Shown: positions 52,907 to 62,643 of the stretch, in pieces
How the letters are laid out: each line of letters starts with the position of its first letter
How positions within the stretch are numbered: position 1 is the stretch's first letter
Origin: an uncultured Pelagibacteraceae bacterium
Lineage (GTDB): Bacteria > Pseudomonadota > Alphaproteobacteria > Pelagibacterales > Pelagibacteraceae
Length of the DNA: 64,000 bases
Direction of reading: 5' to 3'
Assembly: GCA_902529105.1 (NCBI GenBank)
Contig: CABZUW010000004.1
Coordinates: 1-64,000, forward strand
Translations under genes and position numbers: made by a program
The notes under the pieces: model-generated
What the model was told of the DNA's origin: nothing
Databases searched by the model: none
Seen by the model: the letters and a program-made list of their open reading frames with translations, nothing else

Positions 52907-54829
52907 TTAGGCGCTTTTTTCTTTATTCTCGTCTTTTACTTCCTCAAAGTCTGCATCAACAACATTTTCGTCTTTTTTATCCTCTTTTTTTGCTTCCTTA
53001 GGTGTATCTCCTGGCTTTGTATTCTGTTGCGACTTATAAATTGCTTCACCTAATTTCATAGAAGCTTGAACCAAATCTTGTGTTTTTTTCTTAATATCTT
53101 CAACGTCAGTACCCTTTAGAGAATTTCTTAGATTTGCAGATGCTGTTTCAATAGCTTTCTTATCAGCATCAGAAACTTTCGAACCGTGATCTTTTAAATT
53201 TTTTTCAGTTGAGTGCAATAATGTATCAGCTTGGTTTCTCGCATCAACAGCTTCTCTTTTCTTTTTGTCTGCCTCTTTATTAGACTCTGCTTCTTTAACC
53301 ATCTTATTGATTTCTTCATCGCTAAGTCCCCCTGAAGCTTGAATTTGAATTTTTTGTTCTTTACCTGTTCCTTTATCTTTTGCTGATACATTAACAATAC
53401 CATTTGCATCTATATCAAAAGTTACTTCTATTTGTGGAACACCTCTCGGAGCAGGTGCAATTCCAACTAATTCAAAATTACCTAAAATTTTGTTGTCTGA
53501 AGCCATCTCTCTTTCACCTTGTAAAACTCTTATCGAAACAGCTGGCTGATTATCCTCAGCTGTAGAAAATACCTGACTTTTTTTTGTTGGTATAGTCGTA
53601 TTTTTTTCAATTAATTTTGTAGATATACCACCTAGTGTTTCAATACCAAGCGAGAGTGGAGTTACGTCAAGTAACAACACATCTTTCACATCACCTTGAA
53701 GAACTCCTGCTTGAATAGCAGCTCCCATGGCAACTACTTCATCTGGATTAACGCTTTTGTTTGGTTCTTTGCCAAAGAAATTTTTAACTTCTTCGATTAC
53801 TTTCGGCATTCTGGTCATACCACCAACTAATATTACTTCGTTTATATCTGATGCTGATAAGCCAGCATCTTTAAGTGCAGTTTGACATGGTGGAATAGTT
53901 CTTGTAATTAAATCTTCAACTAAAGCCTCTAATTTTGCTCTAGTCATTTTTAAGTTTATATGCTTTGGACCTGTTTTGTCAGCAGTTATAAATGGTAAAT
54001 TAATCTCTGTTTGAGCAGCTGAAGATAATTCAATTTTTGCTTTTTCTGCTGCTTCCTTCAATCTTTGTAATGCTAATTTGTCTGATTTTAAATCAATACC
54101 ATTTTCTTTTTTAAATTCAGATAATAAATATTCAACAATTGCATTATCAAAATCTTCACCACCTAGAAATGTATCTCCATTTGTAGATTTAACCTCAAAT
54201 ACACCGTCTCCAAGTTCTAGAATTGAAACATCAAATGTTCCACCACCTAAGTCGTAAACAGCAATTTTTTTATTTGTTTTTTTATCAAGTCCATAAGCTA
54301 ACGATGCAGCAGTTGGTTCATTGATAATTCTAAGCACTTCCAAACCTGCAATCTTTCCAGCATCTTTTGTTGCCTGCCTCTGCGCGTCATTAAAGTACGC
54401 AGGCACAGTTATTACTGCCTTACTTACTTCTTGACCTAAATATTTTTCTGCAGTCTCTTTCATTTTTTGAAGAACAAAAGCAGAAATTTGTGAGGGAGAA
54501 TATTTTTGTCCTTTTGCCTCTATCCAAGCATCACCTTTTTCAGAATTAATTATCTTAAAGGGTGATGTCTCAACATCTTTCTTAACTGAAGCATCATTGA
54601 AATTTCTTCCAATTAATCTTTTAACAGCAAAAATTGTATTTTCTGGATTTGTAACAGCCTGTCTTTTTGCTGGTTGTCCAATTAACTTTTCATCATTGTC
54701 AGTAAATGCTACTACTGAAGGTGTCGTTCTCGCACCTTCGGCGTTTTCCAAAACTTTAGCCTGTGAACCTTCCATAACGGCTACGCAAGAATTTGTTGTT
54801 CCTAAATCTATTCCAATTACTTTGCTCAT
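52907..54829 (-). CDS. dnaK: Chaperone protein DnaK (Hsp70)
   Basis: ATP-driven chaperone. [18 protein letters not shown] at residues 4-21 (phosphate 1), [21 protein letters not shown] near 191-211 (phosphate 2), [22 protein letters not shown] near 336-357, and the interdomain linker in [19 protein letters not shown] near 386-404 are all present. The C-terminal lid is followed by an acidic, lysine-rich tail. Length 640 is standard. It lies in the order grpE-dnaK-dnaJ on the minus strand, 70 bases after grpE. Confidence 0.99.
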   Translation of the reverse strand: MSKVIGIDLGTTNSCVAVMEGSQAKVLENAEGARTTPSVVAFTDNDEKLIGQPAKRQAVTNPENTIFAVKRLIGRNFNDASVKKDVETSPFKIINSEKGDAWIEAKGQKYSPSQISAFVLQKMKETAEKYLGQEVSKAVITVPAYFNDAQRQATKDAGKIAGLEVLRIINEPTAASLAYGLDKKTNKKIAVYDLGGGTFDVSILELGDGVFEVKSTNGDTFLGGEDFDNAIVEYLLSEFKKENGIDLKSDKLALQRLKEAAEKAKIELSSAAQTEINLPFITADKTGPKHINLKMTRAKLEALVEDLITRTIPPCQTALKDAGLSASDINEVILVGGMTRMPKVIEEVKNFFGKEPNKSVNPDEVVAMGAAIQAGVLQGDVKDVLLLDVTPLSLGIETLGGISTKLIEKNTTIPTKKSQVFSTAEDNQPAVSIRVLQGEREMASDNKILGNFELVGIAPAPRGVPQIEVTFDIDANGIVNVSAKDKGTGKEQKIQIQASGGLSDEEINKMVKEAESNKEADKKKREAVDARNQADTLLHSTEKNLKDHGSKVSDADKKAIETASANLRNSLKGTDVEDIKKKTQDLVQASMKLGEAIYKSQQNTKPGDTPKEAKKEDKKDENVVDADFEEVKDENKEKSA

Positions 54830-54899
54830 ATAATATTGTGTATGATGTTCATATAAGTGTTAATTTTTGCAGTACAAGATATTCTAAAAATTAAATTTT

Positions 54900-55532
54900 T
54901 CATTGTTTTTCCTCGTTTTTTTGAGGATTTTCTGCTTTCTTAAGATCCTCTCGGACTTCTTTTTTTGATACTCCAACCAAAGATGGTCTTAAAAGTCTAT
55001 CTTTCATTAAAAATCCTTTTTGTATTTCTTGCACAATAATACCCGGTTCTTTTGAATTATCTTCAATTTCCATCATTGCTTGATGTAAATTTGGATCAAG
55101 TTTTTGATCTATAGATTTTATGGGTTCAATATTATTTTTCTTGAATATTGAAAGCATATCTTTGTAAATAATATCTAAATGGCTAATTACTTTTTTTAAA
55201 ATATCTTTATCTTTTATAGTCTCATCATTGTTAAGTGATTCTTTCGCTCGTTCTAGGTTATCTAATAAATTTAATGCCTCTTTTGCAAAAGAAAAACCAC
55301 CGTATTCAAAGGCCTCATCTTTTTCTTTATCATACCGTCTCCTTTGGTTTTCCATTTCCGCGTAAAGTCTAACAGTTTTCTCCTCTAACTCTTTTATTTT
55401 TTCATCTAAAGAGAGTTCTTTAACTTCCTCTGTGTTTTCTTTCTCCGATTGGTCTATGTTATTTTTATCAGTTTGATTATTTTTGGTATCGTTAGACTTA
55501 TCATCTTTTTTTGAGGTTTCTTCTTTGTTCAT
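54900..55532 (-). CDS. grpE: Nucleotide exchange factor GrpE
   Basis: Releases ADP from DnaK. The first 45 residues are highly charged (EETSKKDDKSNDTKNNQTDKN), followed by the long coiled-coil helix (LDEKIKELEEKTVRLYAEMENQRRRYDKEKDEAFEYG near residues 43-79), a helical hairpin, and the beta domain with IDQKLDPNLHQAMMEIED near 140-157 and GIIVQEIQKGFLMKDRLLRPSLVGVSK near 163-189. Length 210 is usual. It opens the grpE-dnaK-dnaJ run and is divergent from rdgB over 36 bases. Confidence 0.96.
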   Translation of the reverse strand: MNKEETSKKDDKSNDTKNNQTDKNNIDQSEKENTEEVKELSLDEKIKELEEKTVRLYAEMENQRRRYDKEKDEAFEYGGFSFAKEALNLLDNLERAKESLNNDETIKDKDILKKVISHLDIIYKDMLSIFKKNNIEPIKSIDQKLDPNLHQAMMEIEDNSKEPGIIVQEIQKGFLMKDRLLRPSLVGVSKKEVREDLKKAENPQKNEEKQ

Positions 55533-55568
55533 AGTAATCTATATGGTAAGTAAATTATTAATTTCTAG

Positions 55569-56171
55569 ATGCAAAGACAAAAAATTAGAGAAATAGTAAT
55601 TGGTACAAATAATAAGGGAAAATTAAGGGAAATTAGAGATCTTATTCCTAAAAAAGTAAAAGTTTTGAGTTTAAAAAACATAACAGCCAAAAGTCCTAAG
55701 GAGACCAGTAAAACATTTAAAGGTAATGCATTATTAAAAGCAAAATATTACTCTAAATTGACAGGTAAGATCTGCTTAGCCGATGACTCTGGTCTCGAAA
55801 TCGATTTGTTAAATAAAGCACCTGGGATTTATTCAGCAAGATGGTCTGGAAAAAAAAATGATTTTAATTCAGCTATAAAAAAAGTGTTTAAAAAAATTAA
55901 CCTCAAAGATAAAAATTGGAAAAAGAGAAATATAAAAGCTAGGTTTAAATGTGCATTATCAATCTATGGGCCTCGTTTCAAAACTGTAAGTGTAATTGGT
56001 AAAATTGAAGGAACGATTTCTAAAAAAAAATTGGGTAGTAGGGGATTTGGATATGATCCAATATTTATTCCAATAGGAAAAAAAATTACATTCGGACAAA
56101 TGAGACCCGAAATGAAACATAAGATTGACCATAGATTTAAAGCATTTAAAAAAATCAGAAAATTTTTTTAA
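55569..56171 (+). CDS. rdgB: Non-canonical purine NTP pyrophosphatase (RdgB/HAM1)
   Basis: Cleans ITP, dITP and XTP from the nucleotide pool. EIVIGTNNKGKLREIRDLI near residues 8-26 has the substrate-binding Thr-Asn, TFKGNALLKAKYYSKLTGKICLADDSGLEID near 49-79 carries the catalytic Asp, APGIYSARWSGKKNDF near 84, and GSRGFGYDPIFIPIGKKITFGQM near 157-179 the recognition loop. EMKHKIDHRFKAF ends the domain, where E-K-x-x-x-SHR is usual and here reads KHKIDHR. It converges on the LpoA-like gene with a 17-base overlap. Confidence 0.95.
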   Translation: MQRQKIREIVIGTNNKGKLREIRDLIPKKVKVLSLKNITAKSPKETSKTFKGNALLKAKYYSKLTGKICLADDSGLEIDLLNKAPGIYSARWSGKKNDFNSAIKKVFKKINLKDKNWKKRNIKARFKCALSIYGPRFKTVSVIGKIEGTISKKKLGSRGFGYDPIFIPIGKKITFGQMRPEMKHKIDHRFKAFKKIRKFF

Positions 56172-57306
56172 ATTTTTTATTTTCAACAGAATAAAAACTT
56201 AGATCATGAGTAATATTATTTTTGTTAATTTTAAAAATTCCAATTTTACCCTTAAATTTATTTTTTTTTGTAAAAATTTTATTGTCTACTTCAAAATTAT
56301 TTTGTATGAGCAAATAATATATAAGTCCTAATATATCATAACTTAAAAATGAAATTTGATTGGGAGTATCATCAAATTCTTTTTTATATTCTTCAATAAA
56401 ACTATCGTAGTTTGATTTATTAACAGATGGAAAAAACATTGGTTGCAGAGACGTTTCCTCCAATAAACTTCTATCAAACCATTGATTGAGACTAATATAA
56501 TTAACTCTTTTTGAGGAAACATCGGTATAAAGCAAAGATGTAGCTACACTTTTTAAATTCTCATCAAAGTCAGCTATTATGATTGAATCAAAATTAATAC
56601 CACCCAATGTATCTTTTTTTTCTAATTTTTCGATTTTAACTTCTTTGTTTGGATCATTTGATTTTTCCAATCTCTTAATTTCATCAATTAAATTTTGTTT
56701 TCTTTGGGGATATCTTGTAATTTTTTCGATTTGAGCAGTTAATTTTGTTGGGTCAGAATCATAAAAAAATTTATCTTTTAATTTTATTTTTGTTTTTGAA
56801 ATTGCATTTTCAATTTCTAATTTAAAATCATTATTGGGGACTAAGAAAAAAGTTCTTTCTAAATTATTTATTTCTTGAAATCTTTTTATAGCGTCGATTT
56901 GTGAGACTGCGTTTACACCTGTGCTTATTACATTGGATTTATTATTTGTTAATTTATTTGTAAAAGAAAGAAAGGTTACTTCCGGTAAATTAATTAAGAA
57001 TTTTGTACTAGAATTAAAGATGGGTCCAATAACAATTTTTGTATCATAGTTTGTGTATAATTCTTTAGCAACTTTCAAAGTCTCAGTCGGGTCTGATTTT
57101 GTATCTCTTGGCAATATTCTAATTCTTTTATTATCTATAGAGTTTAGCGCAAGTCTTATGGAGTTAACGATAGAATTTCCGATATTTTTATATTCCCCTG
57201 AAAGAGGAACAAGAAGTCCAATATTTATTGTTTCAGATGAAAAAACTTGTTTGTTAAATCCAAAAATGACAAAAAAAATTAAAATTATTTTTTTAAAAGT
57301 TTTCAT
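56155..57306 (-). CDS. LpoA-like penicillin-binding protein activator (periplasmic-binding type 1 fold)
   Basis: A 383-residue exported protein. From the ATG at 57306 it has a signal peptide (MKTFKKIILIFFVIFGFNKQVFSS), then TINIGLLVPLSGEYKNIGNSIVNSIRLAL near 25-53, a type 1 periplasmic-binding start, VIGPIFNSSTKFLI near 100, and SLNQWFDRSLLEET near 275. The relationship is to the C-terminal domain of LpoA, which stimulates PBP1A; an amino-acid-binding protein is the alternative. Position next to rsmI and a dolP-like gene matches the E. coli rsmI-lpoA-yraN-diaA-dolP neighbourhood and favours LpoA. No lipobox is seen. Confidence 0.82.
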   Translation of the reverse strand: MKTFKKIILIFFVIFGFNKQVFSSETINIGLLVPLSGEYKNIGNSIVNSIRLALNSIDNKRIRILPRDTKSDPTETLKVAKELYTNYDTKIVIGPIFNSSTKFLINLPEVTFLSFTNKLTNNKSNVISTGVNAVSQIDAIKRFQEINNLERTFFLVPNNDFKLEIENAISKTKIKLKDKFFYDSDPTKLTAQIEKITRYPQRKQNLIDEIKRLEKSNDPNKEVKIEKLEKKDTLGGINFDSIIIADFDENLKSVATSLLYTDVSSKRVNYISLNQWFDRSLLEETSLQPMFFPSVNKSNYDSFIEEYKKEFDDTPNQISFLSYDILGLIYYLLIQNNFEVDNKIFTKKNKFKGKIGIFKINKNNITHDLSFYSVENKKFKKIF

Positions 57307-57327
57307 GACTAATCTAATAATATATTG

Positions 57328-58194
57328 ATGATTATTATGCACCCAGAAATAGACAAAAATAAGTTTAAAAATGGTTTATATATCGTATCTACTCCTATTG
57401 GAAATCTTGGAGATATTACTTTTAGAGCAATAGAGGTATTAAAAAATTCCAAACATATTTTTTGTGAGGATACCAGAGTAACAAAAAAATTAACAAGCCA
57501 TTTTAATATCAAATCAACACTTATTTCAAACCATAAGTTTAACGAGAGCAAAAACATAAAAAAAATAATTGAATTACTTAATTCTGGTCAAATTGTTTCA
57601 TTAGTATCAGATGCAGGCACACCTGCGTTATCTGATCCAGGCAGGCTAATAGTCGAGGAGTGTGTTAAAAAAAAAATAAATATATTTCCAATTCCTGGAC
57701 CCTCTTCAGTTACAGCAGCAGTGTCTGTAAGTGGTTTTTCAAGTAATTTTTTCTTTAATGGTTTCATATCTGACAAAAAGAGTGAAATCGAAAAAGATTT
57801 TAAATTTTTATCAAGCATATCTTCTACAATTGTATTTTTTATATCATCAAAAAAATTCAATAAAATTTGTAAGTTAATTCAGAAATATTTTTACTCTAGA
57901 AAAATAGTTATTTGTAAAGAAATTACCAAGTATTATGAGGAATACTTCAGATGCGATGTTAAAGATTTAAATGAGAACGATTATACCTTAAAGGGTGAAA
58001 TAACAATTGTAATTTCTGAAGAAAAAAAAATTAAAAATTACTCAGGAAATCTCTCCGAATCTGATAAAAACAAAATAAAAATATTAATAAAAAAATTAAG
58101 TATAAAAGATATTTTAAAAATTTTAGATAATGATAATAAAATATCAAAATCAGAAATATACAAATACTGCCTCAAAATAAAAAATGAAAAATAA
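57328..58194 (+). CDS. rsmI: 16S rRNA 2'-O-ribose C1402 methyltransferase
   Basis: SAM-dependent enzyme of the tetrapyrrole-methylase fold. GLYIVSTPIGNLGDITFRAIEVL near residues 17-39, IFCEDTRVTKKLTSHF near 45-60, LVSDAGTPALSDPGRLIVEEC near 92-112, and IPIPGPSSVTAAVSVSGF near 122-139 are diagnostic. The start could be the ATG at 57328 or the one at 57337; a TTG at 57325 is also possible. Only about 21 bases separate it from the divergent LpoA-like start. Its end overlaps the BON lipoprotein gene by 11 bases. yraN, often next in this cluster, is absent. Confidence 0.95.
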   Translation: MIIMHPEIDKNKFKNGLYIVSTPIGNLGDITFRAIEVLKNSKHIFCEDTRVTKKLTSHFNIKSTLISNHKFNESKNIKKIIELLNSGQIVSLVSDAGTPALSDPGRLIVEECVKKKINIFPIPGPSSVTAAVSVSGFSSNFFFNGFISDKKSEIEKDFKFLSSISSTIVFFISSKKFNKICKLIQKYFYSRKIVICKEITKYYEEYFRCDVKDLNENDYTLKGEITIVISEEKKIKNYSGNLSESDKNKIKILIKKLSIKDILKILDNDNKISKSEIYKYCLKIKNEK

Positions 58195-58777
58195 ATATAT
58201 TTTAAATTTAATTATTCTATTTTTATTATCAGGATGTATAGGGGCCTCTTCTACTGGAGTTTTTGGAACCGGTGTATCTATAGCTATGGATCCTAGAACT
58301 TTAGGAACACAAATTGATGACTCTATTATGGACAAAAGTCTAGATGCAAGGTTAGTTGCAATGAACAAAAACTATCTACTTAATGTTAAGACAAAAGTCC
58401 TAGATGGAAGAATTTTTCTAACAGGAAAGATTGATACCCCTGAGGAAAAATTACAAATAACAAAACTTGCTTGGGAAACAAAGGGAGCAAGATCTGTTAA
58501 AAACGATTTAAAAATTAAAGAGGAATTTAATTTTCAGCAATCAGCAAAAGATATTTTAATTACGTCTCAACTTAGATCTGCAATGATATTTAATAAAAAA
58601 ATCAAAGCAGTTAACTATAATATAGATACTTTTAAAAAAGTTATCTATGTATATGGAATAGCCCAATCTAAAGACGAAAAAGATGAGATTGTTAAGGAAG
58701 CTAAAGAAATCTTAGACGTTAAAGATGTAATAACTAGTATTCTATTAGTCGAAGACTTAAGAATTAAAAAAGATTAA
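58184..58777 (+). CDS. DolP-like BON-domain lipoprotein
   Basis: A 197-residue lipoprotein with signal peptide and lipobox LLSGC (Cys18). Two BON domains follow, each about 65 residues: SIMDKSLDARLVAMNKNYLLNVKTKVLDGRIFLTGKIDTPEE split over about 47-88, and SAKDILITSQLRSAMIFNKKIKAVNYNID near 119-147 with VIYVYGIAQSKDEKDEIVKEA. DolP (YraP) maintains outer-membrane integrity. The neighbourhood with rsmI and lpoA matches E. coli. The end converges on maeB with a 4-base overlap. Confidence 0.88.
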   Translation: MKNKYILNLIILFLLSGCIGASSTGVFGTGVSIAMDPRTLGTQIDDSIMDKSLDARLVAMNKNYLLNVKTKVLDGRIFLTGKIDTPEEKLQITKLAWETKGARSVKNDLKIKEEFNFQQSAKDILITSQLRSAMIFNKKIKAVNYNIDTFKKVIYVYGIAQSKDEKDEIVKEAKEILDVKDVITSILLVEDLRIKKD

Positions 58778-61062
58778 TTTTTTTTGTTATAATCAATGAC
58801 ACCTGCCGAGTATGCAGCCACTGAAGCTAGATTTAAAATTTCCGAGGTTGAACATCTTAAAGGTGCAATTTCAATTGCAGCACCTAAACCAATTAAGAGT
58901 GGTCCAATTACTTTTGCGCTGCTCATTGATTTCATAATTTTGTAAGATATAGCAGCACTATGTTGACCAGGCATAATTAATACGTTAGCGTTTCCAACAA
59001 TATCGGATAAAGGATATAATTCTTTGTACTCATCATTAAGGGCCACATCAGGTTGCATGTCCCCATCAAATTTGAAATCTACTTTCATTTTTTTCAAAAT
59101 TTCTACAGCATCTCTTATATGTTTAGTACGACTAGTCATAGGTTGACCGAATGTAGAATGAGATAAAAATGCTACTTTAGGAGTGAAACCGAAGAGTCTA
59201 ATAACTCTAGCAGATGAAATTGCTATTTCAGCCAATTGTTTTGACGTAGGGTATTCATGAACACTTGTATCTCCAATGAAAACAGTTCTACCTTTATTCA
59301 CAACCATATTTAAACCAAACATAATTTCTCCAGGTCTAGGATCCACTACCTTGATAATTTTTTGCAAAGATTGTCCATATCTTCTCGTGTTTCCAGTTAC
59401 CATTGCATCTGCATCACCACATGCGACCATGCATGAACCCCATATAACCCTATCATTTCTAATCAGACGATCGCAGTCTCTTTCCAAAAGTCCCTGAGAT
59501 CTATGTAGTTTTTTAAATATATAATTAGAATATTTTTCTCTTAGGTTTTTCTTTGTGGAATTTATAATTTCGATATTAAAGTTTTCACTATAACCTATAT
59601 CTTTAAGTCTCTCTTTCACAACTTTTTCTTTTGCAACTAATATAGGTATACCTAATCCACTATTTTTAAAAGCAATCGCTGCTTTCAATGTATTTTCATC
59701 TTCTCCATCTGCGAAAACAACTTTCTTTTGTGTTTTTTTGATTTGTGAATTAATCCCCTGCATAATTGTAACAGAAGGGTCTAGCCTTTGTTTAAGTTGT
59801 TCAGAATAAAAATCAAAATTATCTATTCTTTTTCTAGCTACACCAGTTTTGATTGCAGCTTTTGCGACAGCAACCGGAATTACATTAATAAGTCTAGGGT
59901 CAAAAGTTGATGGAATTATATATTCTTTTCCATATTTTGGCCTTTCACCACCCATTGCTGCAACAACTTCATCTGGAACTCTTTCTCTAGCAAGTGATGC
60001 AATTGCATTTGCTGCTGCTATTTTCATTTCATCATTAATTGTTTTAGCCCTAACATCTAAGGCACCCCTAAAAATGTAAGGAAAACCTATTAAGTTATTT
60101 ACTTGATTTGGATAATCAGATCTTCCTGTTGCTATAATAGCATCTTTTCTTACATCCTCTACTTCCTCAGGAGTAATCTCAGGATCAGGATTAGCGCAAG
60201 CAAAAATAATTGGATTTTTTGACATGCTAACGACATTTTCTTTACTTAATACGCCGGCAGAGGATAAACCTAAAAAAACATCTGCGTCTTTTATTGCCTC
60301 TTTTAAATTTTTAGCTTTAGTGTTGGATGCGTAGAAAGACTTCCATTTATTAAGATTTTTTCTTTTCTTGTTAATTACACCTTTACTATCCAACATTATT
60401 ATATTTGATTTTTTAACACCCGACTTAAGGAGTAAATTCGTACAAGCCATTGCTGAAGCTCCCGCACCATTTACAACAATTCTTATTTTTTTTTTATCTT
60501 TTTTTTGAATATCTAAGGCGTTCATTAATGCAGCATATGTAATAATTGCAGTACCATGCTGATCATCATGGAAGACTGGGATGTCTAATAATTTTTTTAA
60601 TTTATCCTCTATAATAAAGCACGCAGGAGCAGCTATATCTTCAAGATTTATCCCACCAAAGCTTTTTGCAAAGTTTTTTATAGAATTAATAATCTCATCT
60701 GTGTCGTTTGAATCTATTTCAAGATCAATAGCATCTATATCTGCAAATCTTTTAAATAATACCGCCTTTCCTTCCATTACAGGTTTTGAGGCAATAGCAC
60801 CTAAATTACCTAATCCAAGTATCGCAGAACCATTACTTATTACAGCCACAAGGTTTCCTTTTGTCGTATAATCATAAGCTAGCTCAGGATTTGCGGATAT
60901 AGCTTTTACAGGTGCTGCAACTCCTGGCGAATATGCTAACGCCAAATCTCTTTTGGTGGTCATTGGTTTCGACGATATGATCTCAATCTTGCCAGATTTA
61001 TTACTATTATGAAAATCTAATGCTTCCTTATCTGAATAATGCTCAATATTTTTTTTCTTCAT
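58774..61062 (-). CDS. maeB: NADP-type malic enzyme fused to a phosphotransacetylase-like domain
   Basis: Oxidative decarboxylation of malate to pyruvate. The first 430 residues are the malic enzyme: EALDFHNSNKSGKIEI, LALAYSPGVAAPVKAI near 42-57, VAVISNGSAILGLGNLGAIASKPVMEGKA near 72-100, PVFHDDQHGTAI near 160-171, VVNGAGASAMAC near 195 (nucleotide binding). From about 435 a PTA-like domain follows (VFADGEDENTLKAAI, GLNMVVNKGRTVFIGD), which in such large MaeB proteins is regulatory, sensing acetyl-CoA. Length 762 is typical of alphaproteobacteria. It is alone on the minus strand. Confidence 0.96.
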   Translation of the reverse strand: MKKKNIEHYSDKEALDFHNSNKSGKIEIISSKPMTTKRDLALAYSPGVAAPVKAISANPELAYDYTTKGNLVAVISNGSAILGLGNLGAIASKPVMEGKAVLFKRFADIDAIDLEIDSNDTDEIINSIKNFAKSFGGINLEDIAAPACFIIEDKLKKLLDIPVFHDDQHGTAIITYAALMNALDIQKKDKKKIRIVVNGAGASAMACTNLLLKSGVKKSNIIMLDSKGVINKKRKNLNKWKSFYASNTKAKNLKEAIKDADVFLGLSSAGVLSKENVVSMSKNPIIFACANPDPEITPEEVEDVRKDAIIATGRSDYPNQVNNLIGFPYIFRGALDVRAKTINDEMKIAAANAIASLARERVPDEVVAAMGGERPKYGKEYIIPSTFDPRLINVIPVAVAKAAIKTGVARKRIDNFDFYSEQLKQRLDPSVTIMQGINSQIKKTQKKVVFADGEDENTLKAAIAFKNSGLGIPILVAKEKVVKERLKDIGYSENFNIEIINSTKKNLREKYSNYIFKKLHRSQGLLERDCDRLIRNDRVIWGSCMVACGDADAMVTGNTRRYGQSLQKIIKVVDPRPGEIMFGLNMVVNKGRTVFIGDTSVHEYPTSKQLAEIAISSARVIRLFGFTPKVAFLSHSTFGQPMTSRTKHIRDAVEILKKMKVDFKFDGDMQPDVALNDEYKELYPLSDIVGNANVLIMPGQHSAAISYKIMKSMSSAKVIGPLLIGLGAAIEIAPLRCSTSEILNLASVAAYSAGVIDYNKKN

Positions 61063-61110
61063 TTTTTTATTAGATATAAAAATAGAACTAAGTTATCACT
61101 AATATGATTT

Positions 61111-62640
61111 ATGAATCTAATTAAGTCAACCGGCACCTTTAGTTTTTATACTATATTGAGTAGGATTTTGGGTTATCTAAGGGATTTTCTGATAGCTATA
61201 AACTTGGGATCGGGTCCAATTGCTGACGCTTTTTTTGTTGCATTTAGAATTCCAAACACATTTAGAAGGTTATTTTCAGAGGGAACATTTAATGCTGCGT
61301 TCGTCCCAATTTATTCATCAGAAATGGTCAGATCAAAAAAAAATGCTGACGATTTCTCTAACGATATTTTTAAATTTTTATTACTAGGTCTTTTGTTGAT
61401 AACTTTAGTTATAGAGCTATTGATGCCTTTATTTATATTTGTAATTGCTCCAGGATTTAATGAAAGTAGTGATAAACTTGAGTTAACTATACTACTTACT
61501 AGAATCACATTTCCCTTTTTATTGTTTATTAGTTTAGCATCTTTCTTTTCTGCTATATTAAACTCTCATAATAGATTTGGGATAGCTGCAGCAACTCCGA
61601 TAGTATTGAATATAATATTAATATTTATCTTGTTTTTTTTAAAATACGAAAATGATACTCTAGTAATTTATTTAGCATATGGAGTTTCTTTAGCTGGTAT
61701 TGTTCAACTTATTATTCTTTTTCATGTTGTTAAAAAATATTTTTTACCAAAATTAAAATTAGATTTTAAGATCACTAAACAAGTTAAAATATTTTTTAAT
61801 AAACTAATACCAAGTATATTTTCCTCTGGTGTTACCCAAATAAATATATTAGTAGGGACTATTATAGCATCATTTCAGGCTAATGCTGTTTCATATTTGT
61901 ATTATGCTGACAGAATTTACCAAATAAATTTAGCAATTGCAGGCATAGCAATTGGTACTGTGGTGTTACCTAGTCTCAGTAAATATATTCAATCTAAAGA
62001 TAAAATTAAAATTGAGTTTATACAAAATAAATCAGTTGAATTGAGCTTATTCTTAAGTTTACCAGCAATGTTTGCTTTAATAATTGCATCTGAAGAAATT
62101 ACCTCAAGTCTATTTGGATATGGTTCATTTGATGAGGCAAGTGTAAAAAATTCTGCTAGAGCTTTATATTATTTTGCTTTTGGATTGCCAGCATTTGCCT
62201 TGATAAAAATTTTTTCATCTTTTTTATTTGCACGACAAAATACAAAAATACCTTTTTACTATTCTTTGGTTTCTGTAATATTTAACATCGTTATAAGTGT
62301 CTTTTTCTTTAAAGAAGTTGGATTTATAATAATTCCTATTGCTACAACAATATCTTCTTGGATTAATGTATTATTATTATTTTATCATTTAAACAAAAAA
62401 AGTTTTTATAATGTAAAATTAAACTTAATTTTATCATTACTTAAAATCATGTGTATAGTATTCATATCCTCTTATTTCTTTTATTTTATGATAAGTAACT
62501 TTTCAGACAGCTTAATCTATAAAAGTAATTATAAACTTCTCAGCATGATAATTATTGTAATAATAACTTTATTCTCATACATTTTGTTATCAATTTTTAC
62601 AAAAGCTTTCAAATTGTCTGATATTAAATTAAAGTATTAA
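61111..62640 (+). CDS. murJ: Lipid II flippase MurJ
   Basis: Polytopic inner-membrane MOP-superfamily flippase (MviN), about 14 membrane helices in 509 residues. NLIKSTGTFSFYTILSRILGYLRDFLIAINLGSGPIADAFFVAFRIPNTFRRLFSEGTFNAAFVPIYSSE is the signature start (read in pieces: GSGPIADAFF, RIPNTFRRLFSEG, FNAAFVPIY). LSPARALYYFAFGLPAF-like (KNSARALYYFAFGLPAFALIKIFSSFLFA near 345-373) is the later conserved region. It moves lipid II across the membrane for cell-wall synthesis. trpS begins three bases after its stop. Confidence 0.96.
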   Translation: MNLIKSTGTFSFYTILSRILGYLRDFLIAINLGSGPIADAFFVAFRIPNTFRRLFSEGTFNAAFVPIYSSEMVRSKKNADDFSNDIFKFLLLGLLLITLVIELLMPLFIFVIAPGFNESSDKLELTILLTRITFPFLLFISLASFFSAILNSHNRFGIAAATPIVLNIILIFILFFLKYENDTLVIYLAYGVSLAGIVQLIILFHVVKKYFLPKLKLDFKITKQVKIFFNKLIPSIFSSGVTQINILVGTIIASFQANAVSYLYYADRIYQINLAIAGIAIGTVVLPSLSKYIQSKDKIKIEFIQNKSVELSLFLSLPAMFALIIASEEITSSLFGYGSFDEASVKNSARALYYFAFGLPAFALIKIFSSFLFARQNTKIPFYYSLVSVIFNIVISVFFFKEVGFIIIPIATTISSWINVLLLFYHLNKKSFYNVKLNLILSLLKIMCIVFISSYFFYFMISNFSDSLIYKSNYKLLSMIIIVIITLFSYILLSIFTKAFKLSDIKLKY

Positions 62641-62643
62641 ATT